Source: a virus
IMG/VR virus record: IMGVR_UViG_3300037247_000734
Span: 1-57,265 of that record
Length of the DNA stretch: 57,265 bases
Reading direction: 5' to 3' (one strand)
Shown: in pieces, positions 17,781-26,695 of the stretch
Layout: every line of letters begins with the position of its first letter
Position numbering within the stretch: position 1 is the first letter of the stretch
Program-made: the position numbers and the translations under genes
Notes under the pieces: generated by a model
Told to the model about the DNA's origin: nothing
The model's input: only the letters and a program-made list of their open reading frames with translations
The model's database searches: none

Positions 17781-18814
17781 TACTGCTTACCTCCCCGCTT
17801 ATTCGGCATCAGGAGTCCACCGACTGCTCCACCACCGGCTGCTTGGATGGCACCCATGTCCATCTCGTCCGCCGAATAGTCCGAACCAGTCCCTTTCGCC
17901 GGGGAAGCCGCGTTCAGAGAGTAATCAGCACCAGCTACTTCGTCCACAAAGTCGGGGGCATCGGTCACTTCCGCCTCCTGCCCCGAAGCGTCTCCTGCAT
18001 AGTTTGCTGTATTACTATTGAGAAGATTGTGTACCAGGATGTCCCTATCACCTGAGTAACTTTGTATACCAGTAGCACAATCGTAAATGATAGTGTTGAT
18101 GACAACGACGTGGTTACGCCAAGCACTGGTCGTATAGACCCCAAAGGTCGTGCCCTTACCATCGCCATCTATGGTGCAGTTTATGACTACTATACCTCGC
18201 TCATTGGACGGCCCTGCGTCAATGGCTTGTGACCCCTGTGAGAAGAATACACAGTTGTAACAAATGAGATTTCCATCGCAGTCAATACCCGCTCCACCAT
18301 TTCGGTAGAACCCACAGTTGATGAACGTCGATCCAGTTCTGACAGCAGCACCGTCGCTTGTATTGTCAAGGAACTCACACTCGTAGAAACAACCGGCGTA
18401 ACCCATCACACAACCGTCAGCGGTGGCATTCTTAAAGACGCAGTTACGCCATGTAATGTCGTAGGATGAGAGGCTCGTACAGTTAGCGTTTGCACTGTTA
18501 GCATCGAAGATGAAGTTCTTGAAGCAGTAGAGACACTGCGTAGCAATGCTATCAAGGAGCGTGCCCACAATAGTTACCTGCCCACCGTCGCCTGGACTAG
18601 CAGTGTAACCCTCAAAGACGATCTCGGTGACAGTACCTCCGGCTGTATCTATAATCGGAGATTCAGTATATGTGCCATCGGCCTTGACCCAGACCTTCTC
18701 CCCCGCCGCGATTGTATTCATGGCCTTGTCAATGGTTTTGAAGGCCAGGGCTTCACTGAGGCCAGTGTCGGTGTCGTCCCCTGTTGCGTCACTAACGTAG
18801 TATGGACCCGCCAT
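17780..18814 (-). CDS. Right-handed parallel beta-helix protein, tailspike or decoration candidate, 344 aa
   Basis: Begins with the common beta-helix entry pattern (YYVSDATGDDTDTG, then FKTIDKAMNTIAAGEKVWVKAD) and continues with ladder-like repeats such as WRNCVFKNAT, FYECEFLDNT, FINCGFYRNGG and CYNCVFF. The C-terminus shows the familiar cap DYSLNAASPAKGTG followed by MDMGAIQ. Such folds make up tailspikes and polysaccharide-binding or depolymerising virion proteins. It is unusually rich in Cys spaced by the repeat, which could be stacked ladder residues. No catalytic residues were assigned. Confidence 0.78.
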   Translation of the reverse strand: MAGPYYVSDATGDDTDTGLSEALAFKTIDKAMNTIAAGEKVWVKADGTYTESPIIDTAGGTVTEIVFEGYTASPGDGGQVTIVGTLLDSIATQCLYCFKNFIFDANSANANCTSLSSYDITWRNCVFKNATADGCVMGYAGCFYECEFLDNTSDGAAVRTGSTFINCGFYRNGGAGIDCDGNLICYNCVFFSQGSQAIDAGPSNERGIVVINCTIDGDGKGTTFGVYTTSAWRNHVVVINTIIYDCATGIQSYSGDRDILVHNLLNSNTANYAGDASGQEAEVTDAPDFVDEVAGADYSLNAASPAKGTGSDYSADEMDMGAIQAAGGGAVGGLLMPNKRGGKQ

Positions 18815-19243
18815 TTACTGTACCTCCCCACCACTAATAGGAGAACTGAAAGCAAAGGGGATCGGCCTGAGACCCTTATCGGTCAGCCTCTTTTTCGCCC
18901 AGTCCCAACGATTCTGGTCCTCCCGAATCTTGTCAACCTCGTTCCGAACTCGGTCCCTCTCCTTGGAGATAAGACGCTGCTTCTTAACCTTCCAGTCAAC
19001 GGGCTTCCAGCACTCCACGATCATCCGGATAAACTCGGGAGTTATCTTCTCGAACGACATCCCGAGGTCCTCCATCTCCTCGACAAGGTGACGACCCTCA
19101 TGGACATAGTAGGCCAACACCCACTCGCCGGTCTCTGCGTTCCAGAAGGTGATGATGTCCGGGAACTGTAGTTTGCGTCGAAACAGCCTCGCAGCAGGAG
19201 TGTCCTTCACCAGATGCTTATTGGGATCAATGACTGTAAGCAT
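18815..19243 (-). CDS. Hypothetical protein between capsid and spike genes, 142 aa
   Basis: Start chosen at ATG 19243 (MLTVIDPNKHLV), which has GAGAGGAG just upstream; an in-frame start at 19267 would run toward the terminator. The middle has IITFWNAETGEWVLAYYVHEG, a compact beta hairpin, followed by a strongly basic helix (KVKKQRLISKERDRVRNE). Such small proteins beside the capsid gene are often head-completion or minor structural proteins; that role is inferred. Confidence 0.7.
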   Translation of the reverse strand: MLTVIDPNKHLVKDTPAARLFRRKLQFPDIITFWNAETGEWVLAYYVHEGRHLVEEMEDLGMSFEKITPEFIRMIVECWKPVDWKVKKQRLISKERDRVRNEVDKIREDQNRWDWAKKRLTDKGLRPIPFAFSSPISGGEVQ

Positions 19244-19270
19244 AACTCCTCTCGCTCGTTCCTCCAACAG

Positions 19271-19305
19271 AAAAGCCGGGCCGGATTTCTCCGAACCCGG
19301 CTTCT
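19271..19305 (-). terminator. Rho-independent terminator after the major capsid gene
   Basis: On the minus strand AAGCCGGG pairs with CCCGGCTT, with further pairing inside (CGGA/TCCG), and is followed by TTTTCT. It lies 20 bases beyond the capsid stop, as expected for a gene needing the highest expression, and would reduce transcription into the downstream tail genes. Confidence 0.8.
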
Positions 19306-19324
19306 CTTGGGGAGGAGGAGGATT

Positions 19325-20836
19325 TTACCCAAGCACTTCGGTGATACCAGTGAGTTTCATCCAGTTCTTGGACTGCGTACTCGGCATCACGTTCCACTGA
19401 CGCAGGAACGGGGCTTCGACGAAGTCCGTCGTCGCACCAGTCGTGCTGTGAGCGTGCTTGAAAATTCCCTGTAAACCACCGGTCCCACCGAGGGACGCGA
19501 CGAACTCAACTTCCGTACCGAACCGCGAGTCCACCTTCGCACCAGGAATGGGCGGGGGGACATACCGAGTCAGCCCACCACCGCGAATCTTCCCGCAGTA
19601 GGCCGTACCAGGATTGCAGTACGTGGAAGTGAGAATTTCAACCGACCGAGATGCGAACCGATACCGGAACGCTTCCCAGCCAGCCTCGACCGTTACAGCC
19701 TGACCGTTACGATCATAGCGGAAGCGACCCGGCTGGGACGCGACTGCCGTATTGTACGTGTCAAGGTTGTCAATGAAGCCGATAAGGACACCCATCGTGG
19801 TCAGCATGGTGTCGATCTTCATGCCTGGGAACGACTCGAAGAACTTCGCAAAGTGCTTGTTCAGAGTGTTCTCAGTCATAGCCGCATTGATCGCACTCGG
19901 AACGTAAGAACGGAACTGACCGAAGTTCCGAACGTCAATCCCGAAGAACGACGTGACGGTCGAGCCGTCAGCGATCCAGGACTCCAGACCCTTCGGGGCC
20001 TTGTTAACCGAGTCCTTGATAACAAAGATGTCATTGTCGGCACCGCTTCCGGCATAGGTGAAGCCGCCGCCGAGGGATGTATCGGTCTGGAACGTGCCGC
20101 CGTCAACACGACGAACGTGAATCTTGTTATCCAACGGGTCCACGTTGTCGATTACGAGGAAGTACCCCGCATTCCGCTTCGTAGTCCCAGTGGAGTCATA
20201 CAAGTCCACCATCATACCCGTGCGGAACCTATGGACACGACCCGACGCACCCGTTCCCGAAAGGTCGAAGATCATAACCGCAGTATCGCTAGTCGGGCTC
20301 GTCTTGTTTGTGACATTAGCCGAACTGTCGCCAATGTCTGCCAGTTCGCCGGTGCTTGCCGAAGAACTGTAGAAGATCGCCGCCTCCTGCTGAGCGAGGA
20401 GGTCTGATACACCTTTGAGGTTCTGAGCGACCACCGAACCGATGGAAGCATTCAGCCTGTCCGCACGCAAAATCTGGTGGGGCAGGTAGAAGTTACCACG
20501 GTGCTCGATGAGCGTGACCTCCGTCTGGATGAACGCCGGAGCAGTGACCTCATCCACAGCCTGGAAGGTCTGTGGGGTGTCGTACATGTTAAAACCGAGT
20601 GGCCCGGACAAGGTGTTACCCCCGGCCACATCCATGAACTTGGCCCCACCGGAAACCCCAGTGACCCAAGTCTTAATAACCTTCCACCCACGACCGATCC
20701 CACGGTTCCGCATAACGTTCATGCTGGACCGACGAATCATCGGGTAGACAGGGTCCAAGTCCCACAGAGACTCGAAGATCGTCGGAACAATCTTCTGCTC
20801 CAGGGTGTATTGGACAGCATCAGTGATCGTTGCCAT
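19325..20836 (-). CDS. Major capsid protein (HK97-fold candidate), 503 aa
   Basis: Length, position immediately after the scaffold gene and before a strong terminator, and sequence character all fit a major capsid protein. An N-terminal helix (TDAVQYTLEQKIVP) precedes a region naming inter-subunit contacts (WDLDPVYPMIRRS). A long helix carries NFYLPHQILRADRLNASIG, and the C-terminal part holds RYRFASRSVEILTSTYC. The likely fold is HK97-like, inferred, not demonstrated. The start ATG 20836 follows the scaffold gene by 76 bases. Confidence 0.85.
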   Translation of the reverse strand: MATITDAVQYTLEQKIVPTIFESLWDLDPVYPMIRRSSMNVMRNRGIGRGWKVIKTWVTGVSGGAKFMDVAGGNTLSGPLGFNMYDTPQTFQAVDEVTAPAFIQTEVTLIEHRGNFYLPHQILRADRLNASIGSVVAQNLKGVSDLLAQQEAAIFYSSSASTGELADIGDSSANVTNKTSPTSDTAVMIFDLSGTGASGRVHRFRTGMMVDLYDSTGTTKRNAGYFLVIDNVDPLDNKIHVRRVDGGTFQTDTSLGGGFTYAGSGADNDIFVIKDSVNKAPKGLESWIADGSTVTSFFGIDVRNFGQFRSYVPSAINAAMTENTLNKHFAKFFESFPGMKIDTMLTTMGVLIGFIDNLDTYNTAVASQPGRFRYDRNGQAVTVEAGWEAFRYRFASRSVEILTSTYCNPGTAYCGKIRGGGLTRYVPPPIPGAKVDSRFGTEVEFVASLGGTGGLQGIFKHAHSTTGATTDFVEAPFLRQWNVMPSTQSKNWMKLTGITEVLG

Positions 20837-20912
20837 TTCTTGGCCCTTACACTACCAATTCAATTACTGACAGCCAGGAAAGGATTGGTCTGGACCCTGG
20901 CGGTCCACCTCA

Positions 20913-21881
20913 CTAAGTTTTGCCTCGCTCAGCCTGGGCCTGGTGGTAAGCCAGGGTCTCCAGGACGTTCTGCTCGAAAGCATCACCCTCAGTGGAAGGT
21001 ACGTGGTCGGGGAGTTTGGTGGGATAGACTTCCGTATCACCGCCGCCCGGAGCATGGCCGAGACCCGTGGGGGTCCGTTTGCCTGGAGTACCTAGAGCTT
21101 GCAGGTGCTCCCTGATCTCAGGGAGGACTTCCGCAAGGATACGGGCTCCATCTCCGAAGTCGCCGCTGAACGAGTCAAGTCGTCCTCGAATCTTCTCATC
21201 CACGTATTGACGAATTGCCGTACGCCCCTCGGGCGTCTGTGCATTCATATTATAGGCAATAGCTTCGTCCTTGTCAAGTGCATTTCCTACAATTTTGTCA
21301 ATTCTCACTTTCTCGGCCTCCCGGAGCACCCTCTGGACATCCGGAGACAACCCGGCATACCCTACTGGGCCGTCCTCACGGGAACGAGTAGCCGGTTTGC
21401 CAGACTCTCCAGCCTTGTCAGCCTCCTTGAAGTAGTCGTCTACAACGTCCTCGTCGTCGTCCGGGGTCTCGAAGGTCCTCTTGGCGATCTCCTCGACCCT
21501 ATCGCCGGGGACCCCGAACTGGGCACCGATGCGACGGAAGGCATCCATGCGGTCCGGGAGGGGGGTGTCCTCACCATCCTTGAACACCAGTTCCATGTCC
21601 TCCTGGATGGCCAGGGCCTTTGCATTCTCCTTGCGAATACCGGCAGCTTCTTGGAACTTCTCCCGACCGGCGGCACCTGTCTGGGCCTCCGAGATCAGCT
21701 TGTCCAGGGGCCACTGCTCCTGCTTCCCGTTGATCGTCACGTCATAGAGACGAGCCTGGTCAGGGTGGGGCGACTTTGCCAGACTTGGGTGAACCTGGTC
21801 GTTTGGGATGTTCGTCACGCCAGCGTCATCGTCCGCGATTGGGGTACTTCGTCCGTCCGCCGTATTGGTAGGATCGGGCAT
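20913..21881 (-). CDS. Scaffolding protein, 322 aa
   Basis: Highly acidic and helix-rich, with disordered termini, directly upstream of the capsid gene: the standard signature of a podoviral scaffold. Asp/Glu clusters occur around residues 135-150 (PDDDEDVVDDYF). The C-terminus has no clear protease motif. AGGAG precedes ATG 21881. Scaffolds direct procapsid assembly and leave before or during packaging. A copy of the dispersed 12-bp motif (21379) encodes TRSR here. Confidence 0.82.
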   Translation of the reverse strand: MPDPTNTADGRSTPIADDDAGVTNIPNDQVHPSLAKSPHPDQARLYDVTINGKQEQWPLDKLISEAQTGAAGREKFQEAAGIRKENAKALAIQEDMELVFKDGEDTPLPDRMDAFRRIGAQFGVPGDRVEEIAKRTFETPDDDEDVVDDYFKEADKAGESGKPATRSREDGPVGYAGLSPDVQRVLREAEKVRIDKIVGNALDKDEAIAYNMNAQTPEGRTAIRQYVDEKIRGRLDSFSGDFGDGARILAEVLPEIREHLQALGTPGKRTPTGLGHAPGGGDTEVYPTKLPDHVPSTEGDAFEQNVLETLAYHQAQAERGKT

Positions 21882-21918
21882 CTCTACTCTCCTGAAAAGG
21901 GGTTAAAGTCGTGGTCCT

Positions 21919-22110
21919 CTAGACAAGCCGCTCTAGCTTGGTATCCGCGTATGGGACCCTAAATACGGCGGGTATGAACCTGTCACACTTCTTACAGTGG
22001 TCAAGAACCAACTGAATCGTTGCTGTAGGGTCCACTCCATCGTGACATCGTGAATCCAGTGGTTCCCACATTTTCTTATGAAACCAGTTACACCACAGCC
22101 TTCCAAACAT
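21919..22110 (-). CDS. Small Cys/His-containing protein, 63 aa
   Basis: ATG 22110 has a strong TAGGAGG site seven bases upstream. The protein carries paired Cys/His groups (LWCNWFHKK, SRCHDG, HCKKCDRF) that could bind one zinc. It is wedged between portal and scaffold genes. No family was recognised; it may be a minor head protein or an unrelated insertion. Confidence 0.68.
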   Translation of the reverse strand: MFGRLWCNWFHKKMWEPLDSRCHDGVDPTATIQLVLDHCKKCDRFIPAVFRVPYADTKLERLV

Positions 22111-22129
22111 TACATCCTCCTAAAGGGGG

Positions 22130-24196
22130 TTAAAGTGGTCCGCCAGGCGAAATGCCGGGTGGGATTCCTGCTTGTTCGTTACCCGGCCTCTGCTGAGCAC
22201 CGGCCTGTTCTGCGAGAGCTACCTCTTCGGGGGGAGGCATCTCATCCGGGAACCGCTGTCCCGCGAGTATCTCAAGGTCCAACTTCCAGTCCTCGAACAC
22301 CTTGCGGACCGCCTCACTGGACAGACTGAATTCGATCTTGTTCATAAACTCCTGGAGCTTGATGAGTTGGATGTCGGGGTTCTGAGTATGCTCCCCGATG
22401 TCCAAGTTGCCAGGTGCCTGACCATCCCGGAATAGAGTGATTATCTGCCAGGTACACTTCCGCCAGGTCTCCCATATCTCGCGGGGGGCACCCGGCATAT
22501 CCAGGTTCTCTTCCATCGCAGTGATCCAGAACCGTGTCGGGTCCACAAGCTGCATCCCATACAGTTCCTTCAACTCCTGCTTCCGGACTTCCCGATCACG
22601 AGGCTGGCGGTCCTTAATGTCGATCTTGATCTCCCACGACTCGGGGATCGGGTTCTCAGCCAACTTCATATCCCCGGTCTGGGGATCGAGGATGACGCCC
22701 GCGATCGCGTCGTCTATCGTCGCCAGCTTGATGGTCTCACCCGGTTTAAGACGCTCCTTAGCCACCTGCAACATCCGTGAGTAGACACCTGCGAGTGCAT
22801 CAGCAAGGCCATGACTAGGTAGACCGAGGCTGATATTGCCAGTGTTAAACAGAAAGCCGAGACCAGCAGCAGAGTCAATACGGCCACTTGTTTCTCCTTG
22901 GAAGGCGGGTCCCTGACCCGACAGTTTTTGCAGCATCTCGCTAGCGATAGCAGCGAACTTCGCGGGCATCAGGCCCGTGTTCGACGGGGCAATGGTGAAC
23001 GGCTGGAGACTCGGGTTAAGGGGGTCGGGCTCGAACTTTTCAGCCCTCGGACGCGGTCCCGTTCTCCACCGCTTGATGTCAATACCGGAGGCACCGGGGA
23101 TGAACAGAGTGCCGAACATGTCGAGTTCCTGAATATTCTTGAACAACGACTGGAGCATCTTCTCAATCTGGTCGTTCATCGGCATTAAGGGAGCGACGAA
23201 ACCACGGGCGAACATCTTGCCAATGTCCGTGTGCCGAGCTACATGGAGCGGGCAAAGGACACGGACCTTCTGTTCCTCGAAGTTCTCGTCAATGAGAATC
23301 TTCTTCCCTACCTTGACGATGAAGCGTGCAACGAACATCTGGGTGTCGTCGTAGATGTAGATTTCCTCCAATGGAACGTACAGCCGTCCGTCCCTCCGGG
23401 GTCCCGGACGATCGCTGTAGCCAGCCGAGCCCTTACTGATGTTCAGGCCCATAGCATCAATCCTGGGTGCCCAGATGCTACCGCCGCCGGATGCCACCAC
23501 ACCCTGACCGATCGGGTCCGGGGGTGGACCGCCCCACGGTACGTCACGGGCGTCCATGTTTGACTCGGGCCGCTTGAGGTCGATCCGCTTGTCGAACACG
23601 CTCTTCATACGGTCGGCAAGCCAGTGGATCGGTATCCACCGCTTACGGGCGATACCCATCAGGTTGCCGGTGCCATCCACCCATGCAGGCATACCTCGAA
23701 GTTGGCGGGCGGTAACGACCTCAATCTGATCCGGCATATCCGACATGCCGGTCTCGACATGGTTCAGGCCCACGGTCCCGTGCTTGAGGAAGGGGATCAG
23801 AATTTGCCGCTTGATGGACTCCAGGGGCAGAGGAGCTGAGAGTGCCCCAAGCGTAGCCGCACCAATAGCGGCCTTCCGGAGAGCATCGAGGGACTCCCCC
23901 TTCTTTGCCGCTGTCGGGAGAATCTCTATCTTCATGTACCGGCCCATCTCAGCCAGATACAACCGTGTAATCTCCTCATACCGCATACTAAGTTCACCCT
24001 GTGCGTTCTCAAACGCAACCTCAAGGCTCCCAGCAAAGCGGTCGTTAATCTTGAAACGACGAGTACCGGCGAGATAGGCGTCAATTATCTTGTGAGTCGT
24101 AACATGGACGTTGGTTTCCTGTTCAGCCGGGATCAACTCGGCGTCGAGGGCACCTATCAGGTCGTTTTCTTTCTTGGGGAGGGCGAGTCTAGCCAT
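22130..24196 (-). CDS. Portal protein, 688 aa
   Basis: Position between terminase and scaffold/capsid genes, and length similar to large podoviral portals (500-750 aa). The helical N-terminus is followed by a stem/wing-like region. FVAPLMPMNDQIEKMLQSLFKNIQ and GLPSHGLADALAGVYSRMLQVAKERLKPG resemble the long portal helices that line the channel. The C-terminus is Gly/Pro/Gln-rich. It forms the dodecameric DNA channel and the terminase docking site. The family is assigned by context and helical pattern, not by a unique motif. Confidence 0.82.
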   Translation of the reverse strand: MARLALPKKENDLIGALDAELIPAEQETNVHVTTHKIIDAYLAGTRRFKINDRFAGSLEVAFENAQGELSMRYEEITRLYLAEMGRYMKIEILPTAAKKGESLDALRKAAIGAATLGALSAPLPLESIKRQILIPFLKHGTVGLNHVETGMSDMPDQIEVVTARQLRGMPAWVDGTGNLMGIARKRWIPIHWLADRMKSVFDKRIDLKRPESNMDARDVPWGGPPPDPIGQGVVASGGGSIWAPRIDAMGLNISKGSAGYSDRPGPRRDGRLYVPLEEIYIYDDTQMFVARFIVKVGKKILIDENFEEQKVRVLCPLHVARHTDIGKMFARGFVAPLMPMNDQIEKMLQSLFKNIQELDMFGTLFIPGASGIDIKRWRTGPRPRAEKFEPDPLNPSLQPFTIAPSNTGLMPAKFAAIASEMLQKLSGQGPAFQGETSGRIDSAAGLGFLFNTGNISLGLPSHGLADALAGVYSRMLQVAKERLKPGETIKLATIDDAIAGVILDPQTGDMKLAENPIPESWEIKIDIKDRQPRDREVRKQELKELYGMQLVDPTRFWITAMEENLDMPGAPREIWETWRKCTWQIITLFRDGQAPGNLDIGEHTQNPDIQLIKLQEFMNKIEFSLSSEAVRKVFEDWKLDLEILAGQRFPDEMPPPEEVALAEQAGAQQRPGNEQAGIPPGISPGGPL

Positions 24197-24279
24197 TCTG
24201 CCACATCTTCCTCGGTTAGTTCACCGACTTCTGGATCGTCATACTCAAGCCATTCTCGAAGCTCATCCTCTTCGGTCAT
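24157..24279 (-). CDS. Tiny acidic protein, 40 aa
   Basis: The ATG at 24279 overlaps the stop of the upstream gene in an ATGA arrangement, and the frame runs into the portal start, overlapping it by 40 bases. The product is acidic (MTEEDELREWLEYDD, then ELTEEDVAEWLD) with a basic tail. Coupling and composition make it plausible, but no separate Shine-Dalgarno is obvious. Confidence 0.45.
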   Translation of the reverse strand: MTEEDELREWLEYDDPEVGELTEEDVAEWLDSPSPRKKTT

Positions 24280-24614
24280 GGCACGCTTATGACATCACAG
24301 CCGGGGGGAGGCCATTGAGTATCCGGAGAGTCCTGCCACGGGTCTCCCTCTTCTCTCTGTGACCCCTCCTCAAGCGACCGACGATGGCTCACGGCCTCAA
24401 CCGCCTTACCCTGATTCACCATCGCCATCTCGATCATGCGGTCAGCCATCCGGTCGGCAGCGTGGGAACGAGTTTTCTCGGCCTGCTCGACTATGACCCG
24501 CATCGCCTCAATCCGCTTACTGTTGATTGCCGTCTGGCCCTGCAACACCCGGAGCAGCTTTGTCACAGTCTCCATCTGCTCCGACATCTTCTCAATCTGT
24601 TCCTTCCAGTTCAT
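24276..24614 (-). CDS. Coiled-coil protein, 112 aa
   Basis: Residues 1-70 are an amphipathic helix with heptads (MNWKEQIEKMSEQMETVTKL and following). The C-terminal 40 residues are polar and Pro-rich. It overlaps the 67-aa gene by four bases. It lies between terminase and portal; unknown function, possibly a head-assembly accessory. Confidence 0.65.
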   Translation of the reverse strand: MNWKEQIEKMSEQMETVTKLLRVLQGQTAINSKRIEAMRVIVEQAEKTRSHAADRMADRMIEMAMVNQGKAVEAVSHRRSLEEGSQREEGDPWQDSPDTQWPPPGCDVISVP

Positions 24615-24814
24615 AACTTCCCCCCTTCATTCAGACCCTTTACCATGTTCTCAACAGCCTCTTCGATCCGCTTCTGGAGACCGTCAACACCTTCAACCTT
24701 CATCAACTCATGGGGGACTTGCAAGTTCAAAGGAACAAACAGAAGGTCTGTTGTGGTCTTTGTACCTGTCTTAAATATGACGGGGGCCTCTGATCCAAAC
24801 TTGTAAGTAATCAT
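24611..24814 (-). CDS. Small hypothetical protein, 67 aa
   Basis: An N-terminal beta region (MITYKFGSEAPVIFKTGTKT, then DLLFVPLNL) is followed by a helix (DGLQKRIEEAVENMVKGL). It starts six bases after the terminase stop and is coupled to the next gene. No family was recognised. Confidence 0.65.
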   Translation of the reverse strand: MITYKFGSEAPVIFKTGTKTTTDLLFVPLNLQVPHELMKVEGVDGLQKRIEEAVENMVKGLNEGGKL

Positions 24815-24820
24815 CTCTTT

Positions 24821-26695
24821 CTACCTCCCTTCAAACGGTATCCAGTCCATCCACCAACTCTCCGATGGTCCGAACTGCTCCTCTGCCCGATCGTATCGAG
24901 CGTTGAGAAGCTCGTGTAGATCATCGTTCGACAGGTCCGATGCATTGATGCCCGACATCAGCGGTACACCCAGGTACTCGGTCTCTCCCTTCTTCATCTC
25001 CCCGATCAAACTGACCGGCTCGTAGATGTCGGGAGCAGCACCCCTATGTTGTTTCCCGATCGCCTGGTGCATCGCCAGGGTGTCAATTGCATCATCGTGA
25101 TCGAGCAACGCCATGTCCTCGGTGAAGTTCTCCACTTCGTAGAACAGGCGTGCGTAGCCCGGCAGTCCCCGACGATCAACCGGCAACTTCATCCGGAAGT
25201 GCCGGAACCGCCACTCCATCTGCATGATCTTATCTTCCTTCCGCATCTTCGGAGGGAACTTCAACGGGATCACGCGGGGGATCGTTTCATTCTTCCCATA
25301 CAGGCCCGGAAGGTTATCGCGGACACGCTCGTAGAACTCGGCCATGACGGGGTACGCCTCGACCCCAATCAGCCTGATGTCCCACTTGAGGGCCATCCGG
25401 TACACCTGCCGGAGCAGTTCTTCGGGTCTTACTCTTCCCACCCATATATCTAGTGAGTACAGCGTGTCTCTATGTTCATGGCTATTCTCGAAGCCCATAA
25501 CGTGAACAACAGAGAAGTCGGAGGTTGGAGTCGTCGTGCGAGATGAATCAACCGTAATGAACCGACGCATATTTGATACCACCTCTGACCAACAACGATG
25601 CTGTACGATCGGGACCGGTAGTTCATCGCCCTCCTCAGTCTTTCGGATGCCTTTGAGACAGTGGGTGACCACGATAGCTTGACTGCCGAGGGGATCGTTG
25701 TATGCTGCATCATCTAAATCCTCCAACCAATAAGTGTTTAGTTCGGGGTGGATAGCCAACACGCGGTCGGCTGCCGTCCCCGGATCGTTCATGTACTGAG
25801 CGTTGTACGCCGCGACACCGAGTCGCCGCTTCTCCGATACCTGCCACTTCTCATCCATGACCTCCCAATCGAGGTCAATGACGTTCATCAGGGTCCGGTT
25901 CCAGAACTCCTTGATTCGGGAATCGTCAGTAGTGTATAACCAGTAGATGAACATCCGTCGATTATATAGAGTCCCGATAATCCTAATAGGTACAGAGAAT
26001 CCCGGCGAGCGGGCCATCGGGTAGATGGCGTTGAAGAAGAACTTCTCAAAGTTCTCACGTAGGTCAGAAGGCGTCTGGACCAAGTCATCTGATTTCTCCA
26101 CGTCATCCAGGACAACCAGACCTGATGGCCGCGTACCCAGAGACGCACCCGTAATCGGGATGGCCCTTACGCTGGAACCGTTGGAGAGGTCCATTCGAGA
26201 CCCCCGGTTCCACACGCCGTCCCCCCGCGAACACTTGAGCTTCCCGAAGTCGTCGATGAGGGCCTCGTTGTTAGCGACTTCGGCCATCAAGCGACCCAAC
26301 CGATCACCGCAGAATGCCTGAGTGGCAAGGAACAATGCACACTCCCAATAGGGCGTAGTCACACACTTGCGGAGCACTTCCTCCAGGTTCACCGTAGTCT
26401 TGCAAGTACCACGAGGTGCAGCATGAACCAACAGGTCATGCTTGTGCCAATCCATCACCCATTTGTAGTGCGATGGGGGACTGGGTGTGAAGCCTGTCCG
26501 ATACCATGCTGGGCCACGAGGCACGAGGTATTGCTCCCGGAAGAACGACCACCCGGCCACCTCCAACTCGGGAGTTCCCCCGAGCGAGGCCGCATTCACA
26601 CGAGCAAGCCGTCGCCCCTCCTTCGTGTACCCGCCATCATAGTAATCGTCCGGCAGGGGAAAGAACCTAGAATCTCGAAAAACTACTGACTGCAT
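24821..26695 (-). CDS. terL: Terminase large subunit
   Basis: A 624-aa packaging motor. Walker A is APRGTCKTT (residues 93-101), Walker B LVVLDDVE (193-200). The C-terminal RNase-H-like nuclease begins with an acidic strand (RRFITVDSSRTT) and ends with HDDAIDTLA, supplying the metal-binding Asp residues. The enzyme cuts concatemers and drives DNA into the head through the portal. The start is ATG 26695, overlapping the stop of the previous gene (TAATG); an upstream in-frame ATG would lie inside that gene. Confidence 0.93.
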   Translation of the reverse strand: MQSVVFRDSRFFPLPDDYYDGGYTKEGRRLARVNAASLGGTPELEVAGWSFFREQYLVPRGPAWYRTGFTPSPPSHYKWVMDWHKHDLLVHAAPRGTCKTTVNLEEVLRKCVTTPYWECALFLATQAFCGDRLGRLMAEVANNEALIDDFGKLKCSRGDGVWNRGSRMDLSNGSSVRAIPITGASLGTRPSGLVVLDDVEKSDDLVQTPSDLRENFEKFFFNAIYPMARSPGFSVPIRIIGTLYNRRMFIYWLYTTDDSRIKEFWNRTLMNVIDLDWEVMDEKWQVSEKRRLGVAAYNAQYMNDPGTAADRVLAIHPELNTYWLEDLDDAAYNDPLGSQAIVVTHCLKGIRKTEEGDELPVPIVQHRCWSEVVSNMRRFITVDSSRTTTPTSDFSVVHVMGFENSHEHRDTLYSLDIWVGRVRPEELLRQVYRMALKWDIRLIGVEAYPVMAEFYERVRDNLPGLYGKNETIPRVIPLKFPPKMRKEDKIMQMEWRFRHFRMKLPVDRRGLPGYARLFYEVENFTEDMALLDHDDAIDTLAMHQAIGKQHRGAAPDIYEPVSLIGEMKKGETEYLGVPLMSGINASDLSNDDLHELLNARYDRAEEQFGPSESWWMDWIPFEGR